Origin: an uncultured Aureimonas sp.
Lineage (GTDB): Bacteria > Pseudomonadota > Alphaproteobacteria > Rhizobiales > Rhizobiaceae
NCBI RefSeq assembly: GCF_913775355.1
Contig: NZ_CAJYIU010000287.1
Location: 19,247-83,246 of the forward strand
Reading direction: 5' to 3'
DNA: 64,000 bases
Below, piece by piece: positions 20,401-29,500 of the stretch (positions within the stretch are counted from its first letter, which is position 1; the number at the start of each line of letters is the position of its first letter). The translations under genes and the position numbers were made by a program. The notes under the pieces are model-generated. The model was given only the letters and a program-made list of their open reading frames with translations, was not told the origin of the DNA and did not search any database.

Positions 20401-20885
20401 GCGCGAAGGCCCGTCGTGCCGTCACCCCCGGTCCCCGACAGGATCACGCAGGCCGCGCGGGTCTGCTGGTCGCCGGCCAGCGAGACGAAGAAATCGTCGA
20501 TCGGACGCCGCAGGCCCCGCGGCTGGGCGAACTCGGTCAGCTCCAGCACCCCGTCGCTGACGATGAGCCCGTGGCCGGGCGGGATGATGTAGACGGTTTC
20601 TGCCTGCAGGCGCTCGCCGCCCTCGCTCTGCACGACGGTCAGCGGCGTATGCCGGTCGAGAAGCTGGGCCAGCATGCTCTCGTGATAGGGGTCGAGGTGC
20701 TGCACCACGACGAAGGCCATGCCGGTCGGCACCTTGGCTGCGCCCAGCATCTCGCGCAGCGCCTCGAGACCGCCGGCCGACGCGCCGACGCCGATGATCG
20801 GCAGGAAGGGAATGCCCTCCTGACCCTCGATCTCGGCCACGGTTTCGGACGACTGGCGATCCATGTCCTGCGGCAGCTCAACCAT
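17415..20885 (-). CDS. CheB-CheR-PAS-HWE hybrid sensor histidine kinase
   Basis: 1156 aa; CheB methylesterase ([31 protein letters not shown]), CheR methyltransferase ([31 protein letters not shown]), coiled coil [40 protein letters not shown], HWE kinase [19 protein letters not shown]. Confidence 0.95.
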   Translation of the reverse strand: [1156 protein letters not shown]

Positions 20886-21459
20886 CGAGTTCGGCGAGCC
20901 TCAGCTTGGCCTGGGCGACCGTGGACGCCGTGTTGGCGATCGTCATCAGGGTGCCTTCGATGACGATCCCCGTGTCGGCCAGCTTCGGCTTCAATTCGAA
21001 AAGCGTGCGCGCGAGTTCGCGGTCGTAGGCGGCAAGGAGCTCCGGCTGCGAGCGGCTGACGTCGAACTGCGAGGCGAAGATAAATTCGCAGCGGCCGGAC
21101 TGATTGCGCAGCTTCGACATGAAGAGGAGATTGACGAAGGGATGGCCGTCCTTGTGGAAGTTCACGATCGGCGTGCGCACGGTCTCCTGCGTGTTGGAGG
21201 CGAGGAACGTGCGGATCCGCTCGCGCGCCTCGCCGTTGTCGGCGTCCCGCTGGAGCATGCGGCAATTGCGCCCGACGACATCGGCCGACGTGTAGCCCGT
21301 CAGTTCCTCGAAGGCGCCGTTCACGCGCAGAAGCGGATTGTCGTCGCCGCAGGCCGCCAGCGCGATGGCCACGCTGGCCCGCTCGAAATAGGTTTCGAGC
21401 TGCGGCGGAATGGAGTGCGACTGCAAGTCAGGGACCTTTCGGAACGGCGGCGCCTTCAC
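20878..21459 (-). CDS. Stand-alone LOV-type PAS domain protein (putative blue-light photoreceptor)
   Basis: RVNGAFEELTGYTSADVVGRNCRMLQ (adduct Cys motif), NFHKDGHPFVNLLFMS, FIFASQFDVS; 8 bp overlap with the kinase gene. Confidence 0.9.
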   Translation of the reverse strand: MKAPPFRKVPDLQSHSIPPQLETYFERASVAIALAACGDDNPLLRVNGAFEELTGYTSADVVGRNCRMLQRDADNGEARERIRTFLASNTQETVRTPIVNFHKDGHPFVNLLFMSKLRNQSGRCEFIFASQFDVSRSQPELLAAYDRELARTLFELKPKLADTGIVIEGTLMTIANTASTVAQAKLRLAELDG

Positions 21460-21582
21460 GCTGCCCTAGCATGGATGCGGACGATACCGCATGCGGCCTA
21501 ACGCATCGCGCGCCAACACTTAGGGTCTTTCACGATCGAATGCGAGAACCGGACTTTACTGCAGCCGCGTTGCCCGGTCGCG

Positions 21583-21747
21583 TCATGCTCCGACATGGAG
21601 CCAGAGCACGAGCGCCGACAGCCAGAGGATCGTCGACAGAACGAGCCCGGTCGCGAGCCCCCGGGCCGCAGCGAGACTGTCGGGTCGATCCTGTCGCCGA
21701 CGCCTGACCGTTCGAACCTGTTCGATATGTCGGATTGCCTGAGCCAT
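21583..21747 (-). CDS. Small single-TM protein, hypothetical
   Basis: MAQAIRHIEQVRTVRRRRQDRPDSLAAARGLATGLVLSTILWLSALVLWLHVGA: basic N-terminus and one C-terminal TM. Confidence 0.45.
   Translation of the reverse strand: MAQAIRHIEQVRTVRRRRQDRPDSLAAARGLATGLVLSTILWLSALVLWLHVGA
21720..21735. promoter_or_regulatory. Second copy of motif GTTCGATATGTCG
   Basis: CCTGTTCGATATGTCGGAT; shares 16 bp CCTGTTCGATATGTCG with the 2001 region; overlaps the small ORF 21583..21747. Confidence 0.35.
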
Positions 21748-21861
21748 GCCATATTCCCTTCGCGAAAGGGAACGCAGCAACCGGTTCGTCGGGTTCAAGT
21801 CGAAATCCGTAGACGGGATCCAAGTCCCGCGTCGTCGAGCCGCCATCTGCCGAGGTGCCAT

Positions 21862-22056
21862 ATGGAACAGCACGGGGACGTCATCTGGAGCGAGGACGGT
21901 TACGTGGCGAAGCTGCTGCAGCTTCTGCCGGACGAGGCTGCGAGAGCCGCGGTTCGGGCTCGTCATGCGGACATCGCGCATCTGTTTCGCGACGCCTACG
22001 CGGACGGCGTCGAGAACGGGATTCTGGCGGCGCGCGCGGCCGATCCGCTTCTCTAG
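21862..22056 (+). CDS. Hypothetical protein, 64 aa
   Basis: MEQHGDVIWSEDGYVAKLLQLLPDEAARAAVRARHADIAHLFRDAYADGVENGILAARAADPLL; coherent helical composition. Confidence 0.45.
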   Translation: MEQHGDVIWSEDGYVAKLLQLLPDEAARAAVRARHADIAHLFRDAYADGVENGILAARAADPLL

Positions 22057-22115
22057 CGACCCCGTTCTAGCAACCCAGTCGGCAGGCCCGCCAGCGACAC
22101 CGGACGTGTCGCGGA

Positions 22116-23159
22116 TCAGCGCGACGGCAGGTCGGCGCTCGCCGCGGTTTCGCGCCGGACTAGCGCGCCGCTCATGGTCGATTTCAGACGCTGGCGGAGC
22201 GGGATGTCGTAGAAGCGGGTGATGACCGGGGTGACGAGGCAGAAGGCCGCGACCAGCCCGACCATGCCGATCCAGGGCGGCGCGCCGGCCTTGCCGGCGG
22301 CCAGACTGCCGATCGACAGCAGCGAATAGTGCAGCGCGTAGACCGGATAGGAGATCTCGCCAAGCCATTTGGCCCCCGCGAAGGACCGGCTGTGGGCGCC
22401 GAGGACCACGAAGAGCGGTGTCAGGACGACCACGAAGACGAGGTCGTAGAGCGGATGTTTGATCGGCGCGACCAGCGCCGCGAAGAGGAGGGCCGCCAGC
22501 AGATAGGGGTTGATCGACCATTGCGGCAGGCGGTCGAGGACGTCGTAGAGAAGCAGTCCCATCGAGAACGAGAAGACGACCCGCACGAGACCGACCTGGA
22601 ACGTGTCGATCGTGCCGCCCGCCCCGAACAGGCCGCCGTTGGCGATCGGGACCAGAAGCGGGCCCGACACGAGAAGGATGAGGACGAGGATGCCCCTCGT
22701 CAGATACCGCGTCCATTTCGCATAGGCGAAGTTGGCGAGGATCTCGAACATCAGCGACCAGGCGGGCACGTTGAGGAACATGTACGCGCCGATGATCGGC
22801 GTCGGCAGGAGGAGGAGATTCAGCGTGGCGCCGGACACGATCTCCTCCAGCGACGGGGCGCCCGGATCGTGCAGGACGAAGAGCGCGACCGCCCGCAGAA
22901 GCGCCAGGAGGAACCCGAGAAGCAGCACGGGATAGAGGCGCGCCACCCGCAGGATCGCGAACCGCGCAAAGGACATCCCGGACAGCAGCCGCTGGCGATA
23001 GGCGTGGGCGATCACGAAGCCGCTGAGGGCGAAGAAGAAGTCGACCGCGAGATAGCCGACCGGGGCCCTTAGGTAGGGAACGGTCGCGATATGATAAAGA
23101 ACGACCGCGAGCGCTGCGATCCCTCGCATGCCGTCGAGGGCGACGTAGTGGCGGGTCAT
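22116..23159 (-). CDS. Acyltransferase 3 family membrane protein (surface polysaccharide acylation)
   Basis: YVALDGMRGIAALAVVLYHI...GYLAVDFFFALSGFVIAHAYRQRL. Confidence 0.92.
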   Translation of the reverse strand: MTRHYVALDGMRGIAALAVVLYHIATVPYLRAPVGYLAVDFFFALSGFVIAHAYRQRLLSGMSFARFAILRVARLYPVLLLGFLLALLRAVALFVLHDPGAPSLEEIVSGATLNLLLLPTPIIGAYMFLNVPAWSLMFEILANFAYAKWTRYLTRGILVLILLVSGPLLVPIANGGLFGAGGTIDTFQVGLVRVVFSFSMGLLLYDVLDRLPQWSINPYLLAALLFAALVAPIKHPLYDLVFVVVLTPLFVVLGAHSRSFAGAKWLGEISYPVYALHYSLLSIGSLAAGKAGAPPWIGMVGLVAAFCLVTPVITRFYDIPLRQRLKSTMSGALVRRETAASADLPSR

Positions 23160-24379
23160 CGCGGCGCGGCTCCGGCGGCGACGATGCCCTCGGTCGCGCC
23201 GAAGCGCCGTCGGGGTTCGCTCTCGCCGCGGTCACCGGCCGACGCCCGCACCATCCTCCGTCCCTCCTCGACCGGAGCGCAGGCCGCGAAGATGCCGACG
23301 ATCACGAGAAGGAAGTGCGTCGGCGTGGCCAATGCGTTGTCGGTGATCGAGATGGACAGGAACCCGATCAGGGCGAAGATCGGCGCGTTGTCGCCGCGTC
23401 CCCACTTCTGCTTGGTGTACCAGACCGTCGCCACGAGGAGGATGTAGAACACCCAGACCCCGACGTGGCCGAGTTCCACGAGAAGCCGCAGGTAGTCGTT
23501 GTGGGCTGCCATGGACGAGAAGAGGATGTAGATCTCGCGCGGGGTCGACCAGTACTGGTGTCCGAAGCCGATCCCGAACTCGGGATACATCGAGGAGAGC
23601 TCCTCCAGCCACGGCCACATGATCTCGCGCCCGCTCAGACCGCTGCCCGTGGCGCGTGCAGCATAGCGCATGTAGGCGAGCGGGCCGATGACGCAGGCGG
23701 CCGCGACGCCGACGGCCAGCCCCGTGATCTTCTGGCTGATCGTCCGGCGCCTAGAGAACAGGAAGGTCAGAGCGCAGACGCCGAGCGCGACCGCGAAGGC
23801 GACGCGGGCGCTGGTCAGGATCATGATCCCGGCGTTCATCAGGAGGAGGACGTAATATTTCTGCCGGCCGAGTTCGGTCAGAAGGAGCGAGGCCAGCATG
23901 CCCGACATCGCGAGCCCGCCGAGGAAGGCCGCGTTCAGCGAACCGCCGAAGCGGGCCTGCCCGGTGTTGAACTCGACCGAGAACGCCGACCGCAGCCCGA
24001 CGACCTGATAGGCGAACCCGATCACCGCGCAGGCCACGGCGAACCAGGCGGCAGAAATCAGGATCGCATCGCGATCGGCAGCTGTCGGTCGGGCCGACAG
24101 GAGCAGATAGATCAGAATATATTGGTTCAGAGCGTTGAGGAGATACGACCACTGGAAGTCGGGATAGTCGGTCATCGACCCCAGGAAGAAGATCATCACC
24201 GTGATGAACACGAGGTTCGCGAGCGCGAAAAGGTTCAGCTCCCGCCCGACGAGGAACAGCCCGCCGGCCAGGAGAAACAGCGACTTGACCAGAGCGTTCG
24301 CGGCCTCGATCTTGAAGAGGTCACCGATGTTCAGGATGAAGGCCGCGTATGCGGCCAGATACATCAGTCGAAATGGCAT
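23156..24379 (-). CDS. O-antigen ligase/Wzy polymerase-like membrane protein
   Basis: About 10 TM segments, large loop, AAHNDYLRLLVELGHVGVWVFYILL; overlaps the acyltransferase start by 4 bp. Confidence 0.85.
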   Translation of the reverse strand: MPFRLMYLAAYAAFILNIGDLFKIEAANALVKSLFLLAGGLFLVGRELNLFALANLVFITVMIFFLGSMTDYPDFQWSYLLNALNQYILIYLLLSARPTAADRDAILISAAWFAVACAVIGFAYQVVGLRSAFSVEFNTGQARFGGSLNAAFLGGLAMSGMLASLLLTELGRQKYYVLLLMNAGIMILTSARVAFAVALGVCALTFLFSRRRTISQKITGLAVGVAAACVIGPLAYMRYAARATGSGLSGREIMWPWLEELSSMYPEFGIGFGHQYWSTPREIYILFSSMAAHNDYLRLLVELGHVGVWVFYILLVATVWYTKQKWGRGDNAPIFALIGFLSISITDNALATPTHFLLVIVGIFAACAPVEEGRRMVRASAGDRGESEPRRRFGATEGIVAAGAAPR

Positions 24380-24475
24380 CGCTCGCCGGCCCTGGATCGA
24401 AGTCGGTCGGACACTGCCCCATCGGTGCGCGCGTCACAAGGTCATGTCGGATCGACCGGAATGTTGCAGCCTGCG

Positions 24476-24510
24476 AAAACGGCCGCTCGCGACGCATCGC
24501 CAGCGGCCGT
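24476..24510 (-). terminator. Putative rho-independent terminator of the RTX gene 24535..25563
   Basis: On - strand: ACGGCCGCT-(14 nt)-AGCGGCCGT followed by a short T run (TTT). Confidence 0.55.
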
Positions 24511-24534
24511 CCCAATTATCGAGGTCTTAAGCGC

Positions 24535-25563
24535 TCAGCCGACGAGAATGTGGGCGTTGTCGAGGAAGTCGAGGTTCTTGCCGACATAGGCGATGTCCTG
24601 CGCCGCACCACCGCCGGTGCCGTCCGCGTCGTAGGACAGATAGCCGGTCGCCTTGTCGTAGATGACCTGCCCATGGTCGGCATTCGCCGCCGTGCCCACC
24701 ACGAAATCCGTTCCGGCGAGATGGCCGTCGACCGCCGTCAGGTTGGTGAAGACCGACTTGTTCAGCTTGATGAAGTCGTTGCTGTCGAAGTCGAAAATCT
24801 GGTCGCGGTTCGACGCGCCGAAATGGCTGAAGGCGAAGGTGTCGGAGCCGCCCTTGCCCCAGAGCTGGTCGTTGCCCGCCCCGCCGTCGATGACGTTGTT
24901 GCCCTTCGAACCGGTGATCAGGTTGTTGAGGTCGTTGCCTGTCCCGTCGATATTGCCGGTCTTGAGGCGCAGGTTCTCGACGCCCGCGCTGCGGTTGAGG
25001 TCGACCGAGGCGCTGGTCCAGATGGTGTCGATGCCGGCGTCGGGACCGGCGACATACTCGTTGCTGTTGTCGAACGTATAGGCGTCGTTGCCGTTCGAGC
25101 CCTGGTAGGTGTCGACGCCGCCGCGCCCGTCGAGGAAGTCGTTGCCGCTGCTGCCGACGAACGTGTCCGCGTTGTCGCTGCCGTAGACGACGAAGCGCTC
25201 GACATGGCTCGCGACGATGGTGCCGCCCGCGCCGACGGCGACATTGGCGCCGGTGTCGGTCGCAGTCATCGTGATGGTCGCACCGTTCGAGGCAAGCTCG
25301 AGACTGTCGGTGCCCGCGCCACCGTTGTAGATCGTGGTGCCGACGACCGTGTCGTTCGCCTTGACGATCAGGCGATCGTTGCCGTCGCCACCCGAGAAGG
25401 CGGAGCTGGCGAAGGTTCCGCCGGTCGGGACGGTGCGGAAAATGTCGTTGCCCGACAGTCCGGCCACGATCGCGTTCGTGTAGCCGGAGGCCGACAGGGT
25501 GTCGTCGCCTGTCGTCAATTGCAGGTAGTCGTCGACATTGCCGACAGTCACGGGGTTCGCCAT
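24535..25563 (-). CDS. RTX/hemolysin-type calcium-binding repeat protein (copy A), putative T1SS substrate
   Basis: SSGNDFLDGRGGVDTYQGSNGNDAYTFD, GSKGNNVIDGGAGNDQLWGKGGSDTFAF, FDFDSNDFIKLNKSVF; C-terminus NAHILVG; no N-terminal signal peptide. Confidence 0.93.
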   Translation of the reverse strand: MANPVTVGNVDDYLQLTTGDDTLSASGYTNAIVAGLSGNDIFRTVPTGGTFASSAFSGGDGNDRLIVKANDTVVGTTIYNGGAGTDSLELASNGATITMTATDTGANVAVGAGGTIVASHVERFVVYGSDNADTFVGSSGNDFLDGRGGVDTYQGSNGNDAYTFDNSNEYVAGPDAGIDTIWTSASVDLNRSAGVENLRLKTGNIDGTGNDLNNLITGSKGNNVIDGGAGNDQLWGKGGSDTFAFSHFGASNRDQIFDFDSNDFIKLNKSVFTNLTAVDGHLAGTDFVVGTAANADHGQVIYDKATGYLSYDADGTGGGAAQDIAYVGKNLDFLDNAHILVG

Positions 25564-25567
25564 GGGT

Positions 25568-25608
25568 CCCTCTCGAAGCTCGAGCCGACGGGGTTTCAGC
25601 CGAGAGGG
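25568..25608 (-). promoter_or_regulatory. Candidate SD-sequestering 5'-UTR hairpin upstream of RTX copy A
   Basis: - strand CCCTCTCG-(25 nt)-CGAGAGGG-ACCC-ATG: the 8 bp perfect 3' stem arm contains the SD-like GAGAGGG. Confidence 0.5.
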
Positions 25609-25725
25609 TTTATGCTCCTGCCCCGATCTATCGTCAATTCTTCGTTATCTAGAGGAACGCCGCGAATGCCGGCTTGGTGAATCGCGGCTGAGCCTGCCGC
25701 AAGCTTCGATCCAGCCCCCTTACGA

Positions 25726-26250
25726 TCACGACGAGGTCGCTCCCGCCTGTGCCTTCGCCTCCCGCACGCGGGCTTCCTCGGCCTCCCACAGCGCGTTGCC
25801 GGTGGCGTTCGCGCTCGGGAACCGCCCGTAGGGGCCCACCTCGATGTCGCTGCGGATGATGCGGGCGGGATTTCCGGCAACGATCGAGCGGGGCGGCACG
25901 TCCTTGGTGACGACGCTGCCCGACCCGACGATGCTGCCGTCGCCGATCTGGATGCCCGGCATGATGATGCTGCGCGCGCCGATGAAGCAGTGCCGACCGA
26001 TCCGGGTGTGGAGGTATAGACCGCGCGTCATGTCGTGGGTGAGGATCGAGACGTCGAAGGCGACATAGCTCTTCTCGCCGACATGGACGCCGCGCGGGAA
26101 GGTCTTGTCGAAACGGGCGCTCAGCGAAAAGTTGGCGGTCGGATGAATGTCCATCTGCCAGACCCGGCAGTAGATCCACCACTTGGTCTTCACGATGAGC
26201 TTGCGCACGCCGAGGAAGCGGTTGAGGCTGGGCAGCGTTCGTTTGGACAT
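25726..26250 (-). CDS. Hexapeptide-repeat acetyltransferase (WcaF/LbetaH family)
   Basis: HTRIGRHCFIGARSIIMPGIQIGDGSIVGSGSVVTKDVPPRSIVAGNPARII. Confidence 0.93.
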   Translation of the reverse strand: MSKRTLPSLNRFLGVRKLIVKTKWWIYCRVWQMDIHPTANFSLSARFDKTFPRGVHVGEKSYVAFDVSILTHDMTRGLYLHTRIGRHCFIGARSIIMPGIQIGDGSIVGSGSVVTKDVPPRSIVAGNPARIIRSDIEVGPYGRFPSANATGNALWEAEEARVREAKAQAGATSS

Positions 26251-26437
26251 TGTCGGACCGTTCTCCAGCGTCGCGCTCGGATCGAAATTCGCCGCCGCAT
26301 CCCGGACGGAGACGGCATGCCGTTGGGGTCGGGCCTTCAGGCGTGCGCCCTTGTGCACCGCAATGCCGACGACGTTTAGCCAGATGCGGGCGTCTTGAAC
26401 AGGGCATGCGGATGGCACACGGCACCTGATCGGCAGG

Positions 26438-26468
26438 ACGGGCGCACCTTTGAGACAAGGGCGCCCGT
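26438..26468. terminator. Inverted repeat downstream of the large RTX gene (possible hairpin terminator, no clear T tract)
   Basis: ACGGGCGC-(15 nt)-GCGCCCGT. Confidence 0.35.
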
Positions 26469-26516
26469 TCGTTCGGTCGGATCCGTGCCGGGTTTCCCTG
26501 GCCTTCCGGACGATCC

Positions 26517-29500
26517 TCAGGCGAAGAGGACGTTGGCTTCGGTGAGCGCCGCGAGCTTCGTGTTGAGGAGCGTCACGCTCGAGTGGTCGTCAATCTGGAT
26601 CAGCACGTCGCCCCCGACCTGGTGAGCATCCGCCAGAAGCTCGTTCAGGCTGTGGAAGCCCGTCGCTTCGAAGCGCAGGACATCGCCGCCGGCCGACAGA
26701 GGTCCAGCCTTGAAGTCCTGCACCACGTCGTCGCCACCGTTCGTCTTGAAGACGAAAGTGTCGGAGCCGCCGTTGCCGATCATCACCTCGTGCGCCGTCG
26801 TGCCGACGATCCGCTCGCTGCCCGTCGTGCCGAGCACATAGCGATCCCCGAGCGCGGTAACGTTACCCGCCGCATCCTTTGCCGAAAAATCGAACGTGTG
26901 GATCTTGGAGGGGTCCACGGAAAGCTTGGCCGTCCAGGCGCTCGAGGTCGCATTCACCGTCGTGGTCGCAACGCCGTCCCGCACGACGCTGATCTGGCCC
27001 GGCGTCTCGCTGATCGTGCCACGCAACTGGACCTCGCCGCTGGCGGTCGCCGTGAGCCGGGAGATCGCAAGATCCGGCCCCGTCATATCCACCACGATGT
27101 CCTTCGACTTGGAGAGCACCCCGGTGTTTCCGGCGACGTCCGTCGCGGTCGCGGTCAGGCGGTGGGCGCCCTCGTCGAGACCCGAGGCCAGATAGGTCCA
27201 CTTGCCGTCGGCCCCGGTGACCGCGCCGCCGATCCGAACCCCGTTGTCGAAGACATCGACCTTCGACAGGGCTTCGGCCGTGCCCTTCAGGAGCGACGCG
27301 TCCTCGCGGACATAGAGCTTGGCGGTGTCGCCCTCGAAGACGGGCCGCGCCGGCCCCTTGGTGTCGACGGTCATGGCGGCGCCGGCCGATGTCGCGCTCT
27401 TGTTGCCGGCGACATCCGTCTCGATCACGGAGAAGACGTGCTGGCCATCGGCGAGCGTCTTGGTCGAGAAGCTCCACTGGCCCGAGGCATCGGCGACCAC
27501 GGTGCCGAGGACCCGCGAGCCGTCGAGGATTTTGACCGAGGAGCCGGCATCCGCCCGCCCGGACAGATCGGCGGTCTGGGCGTTGGTCACGCCGTCGCCG
27601 GCGAGACCGCTGTCGGCGTAGCGGAGCGTCGGCTGAGCGGCCACGGGGGCCTTGGTGTCGATGACGAGCTTGTCGCCGAGATTGCCGCCCGCCGTGGTCG
27701 CCTCCGTGGCGACCCCCGTCTTGACGGACCGGATCGCCGCATCGCCGAGCGTGATCTTCGAGACCGACAGATCCGAGGCGTCCTGACCGTCAGCGACCTT
27801 GTAGGTAAAGACCAGCGTGTCGCGTCCATTCCCGTAGGCATAGGTGGCGACCGCGCCGTTGCTGAGCGTGACGGCAAGGCCGCCGCCCTTGACGTTGACC
27901 ACCTCGTCGAAGCGCACGGCGACCGTCACCGTCTCGCCCGCCTTGGCGGAGCCATCGGAATTGAGGAAGCTGAAGCCGAGCACCGACGGACCCGCCGTCG
28001 GGGCGGCCGGCGTCGTCGAAGGCAAAGTCGCAGGGGCCGAGCCGCCGGGCGCAGCGGCAGCCGGAGTGCCTGAGAGTTCCGGTGCCGACGCCTTGCCGGC
28101 GCCCAGCGCTGCGGTCGTGTCCGACATGCGCCACTGGACGTTGGCGGCCGAGAAGTCGCCGGGCTTCACGCCCTGCAGCGTGGCGAGCGTCGTCCAGCCG
28201 CCGTGGCCGTCCGAAGCCTGCACCAGCGTACCGGCGCCGGCGGCCGAGACGCGAAGGTGACCATCCGCCAGAGGATCGCCGCTGCCCCAGCCAAGGCGCG
28301 CCGCAAGGACGGAGACGTCGAGGATGTCTCCCTTCGCTCCGGCCTGGAAGTCGGTGATCGTGTCCCCGCCTTCCGACAGTTCGTGATAGGCGAAGCGGTC
28401 GCGGCCCTCCCCGCCCGTCAGCTGGTCCACCCCGGCGCCGCCCCAGACATAGTCGTTGCCCGCGCCGCCGTTGACGACGTCGTTGCCCTTCCCGCCGAGC
28501 ATCATGTCGGCCTTGACCGAACCCGTCAGAACGTCGTCGCCCGAATTGACCGTGTCGCGGATGGCCGAGTTCACCATGGCCACGACGTCGGACTTGACGT
28601 TGTAGCCCTTGCCGATGCTCTCGAAGACGCTGTCGGTGACCGTGTTGTTCTGCGTCTTTCCGGAGATCATGAAGGCGTATTGCCCGATCTCGCGCGCCAC
28701 GACGTTGGAGACCTTCGCGTCGCGTCCGTCACCCTTGCCGTATTCGAAGAACTGGAGGGCGTAGCTGTTGTTGACGCCGCCGCTGTCCTTCAGACCGTTT
28801 CCGATGCCCCGGAAGTCGGCGATCATGCGGGAGTCGAAGGCGAGCACGTTCTCGTAGAGACCGCCGCGGGACTCGGAGTGGAAGTCGAATGCGGCGCGGT
28901 CGGCGTCGTAGGCGACGGCATCCTTGGCGTGAAGCTGGATGTCGGCCCCGTAGCTCGTGGCGCTCGTACCGTTGGCGGTCGTACCGACGCCGTGCACGAG
29001 GACCGCATGGCTCGAGTGCTCGACGAACAGGCCCTTGATGTCGGTCGAGAACGAGGCCGAGGACTGCACGCCGGCATAGACGTTGTGCGCGGCCACGTCG
29101 CGGACGTCGGCATTGACGCCGTTGACGATCTTGAGACCGACGCTGCCGTTGCGCAGATCGACGTCGGTCACCGTCGGCTCGACGAGATTGCGCAGCTGGA
29201 TGAGGTCGGCCGCGCCCTTGGCGGTTGCAAAATCGCCGCGCCCGCCGTCGATCGCACCGTTCTTGATCGTGAACTCGGCGGTCGAGAAGGTCGAGGCGCG
29301 AACGTTGGTGTGATAGAGGCCCTGGTCGACCAGCGCGCCCTTCAGGATGACCGTGTTGCCCTGGATCGCCACGACCTCGGCGGCCTGGCCGAGGCGGGTC
29401 GGCTGGCCGCCGTCGCTCGCGTCGATATGATCGCCGGGCAGCGCGTCGTCGGAGACGACCTTGACCCAGCTGCCGACCTTCAGGTCCACCGGGATCTTGT

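Noticed and set aside
17685-20963. 1092 aa plus-strand ORF opposite the CheB-CheR-HWE kinase
   Set aside because: Arg/Ala/Glu-rich antisense shadow with no domains; the opposite strand has a fully recognisable multidomain kinase. Typical long antisense ORF in GC-rich DNA.
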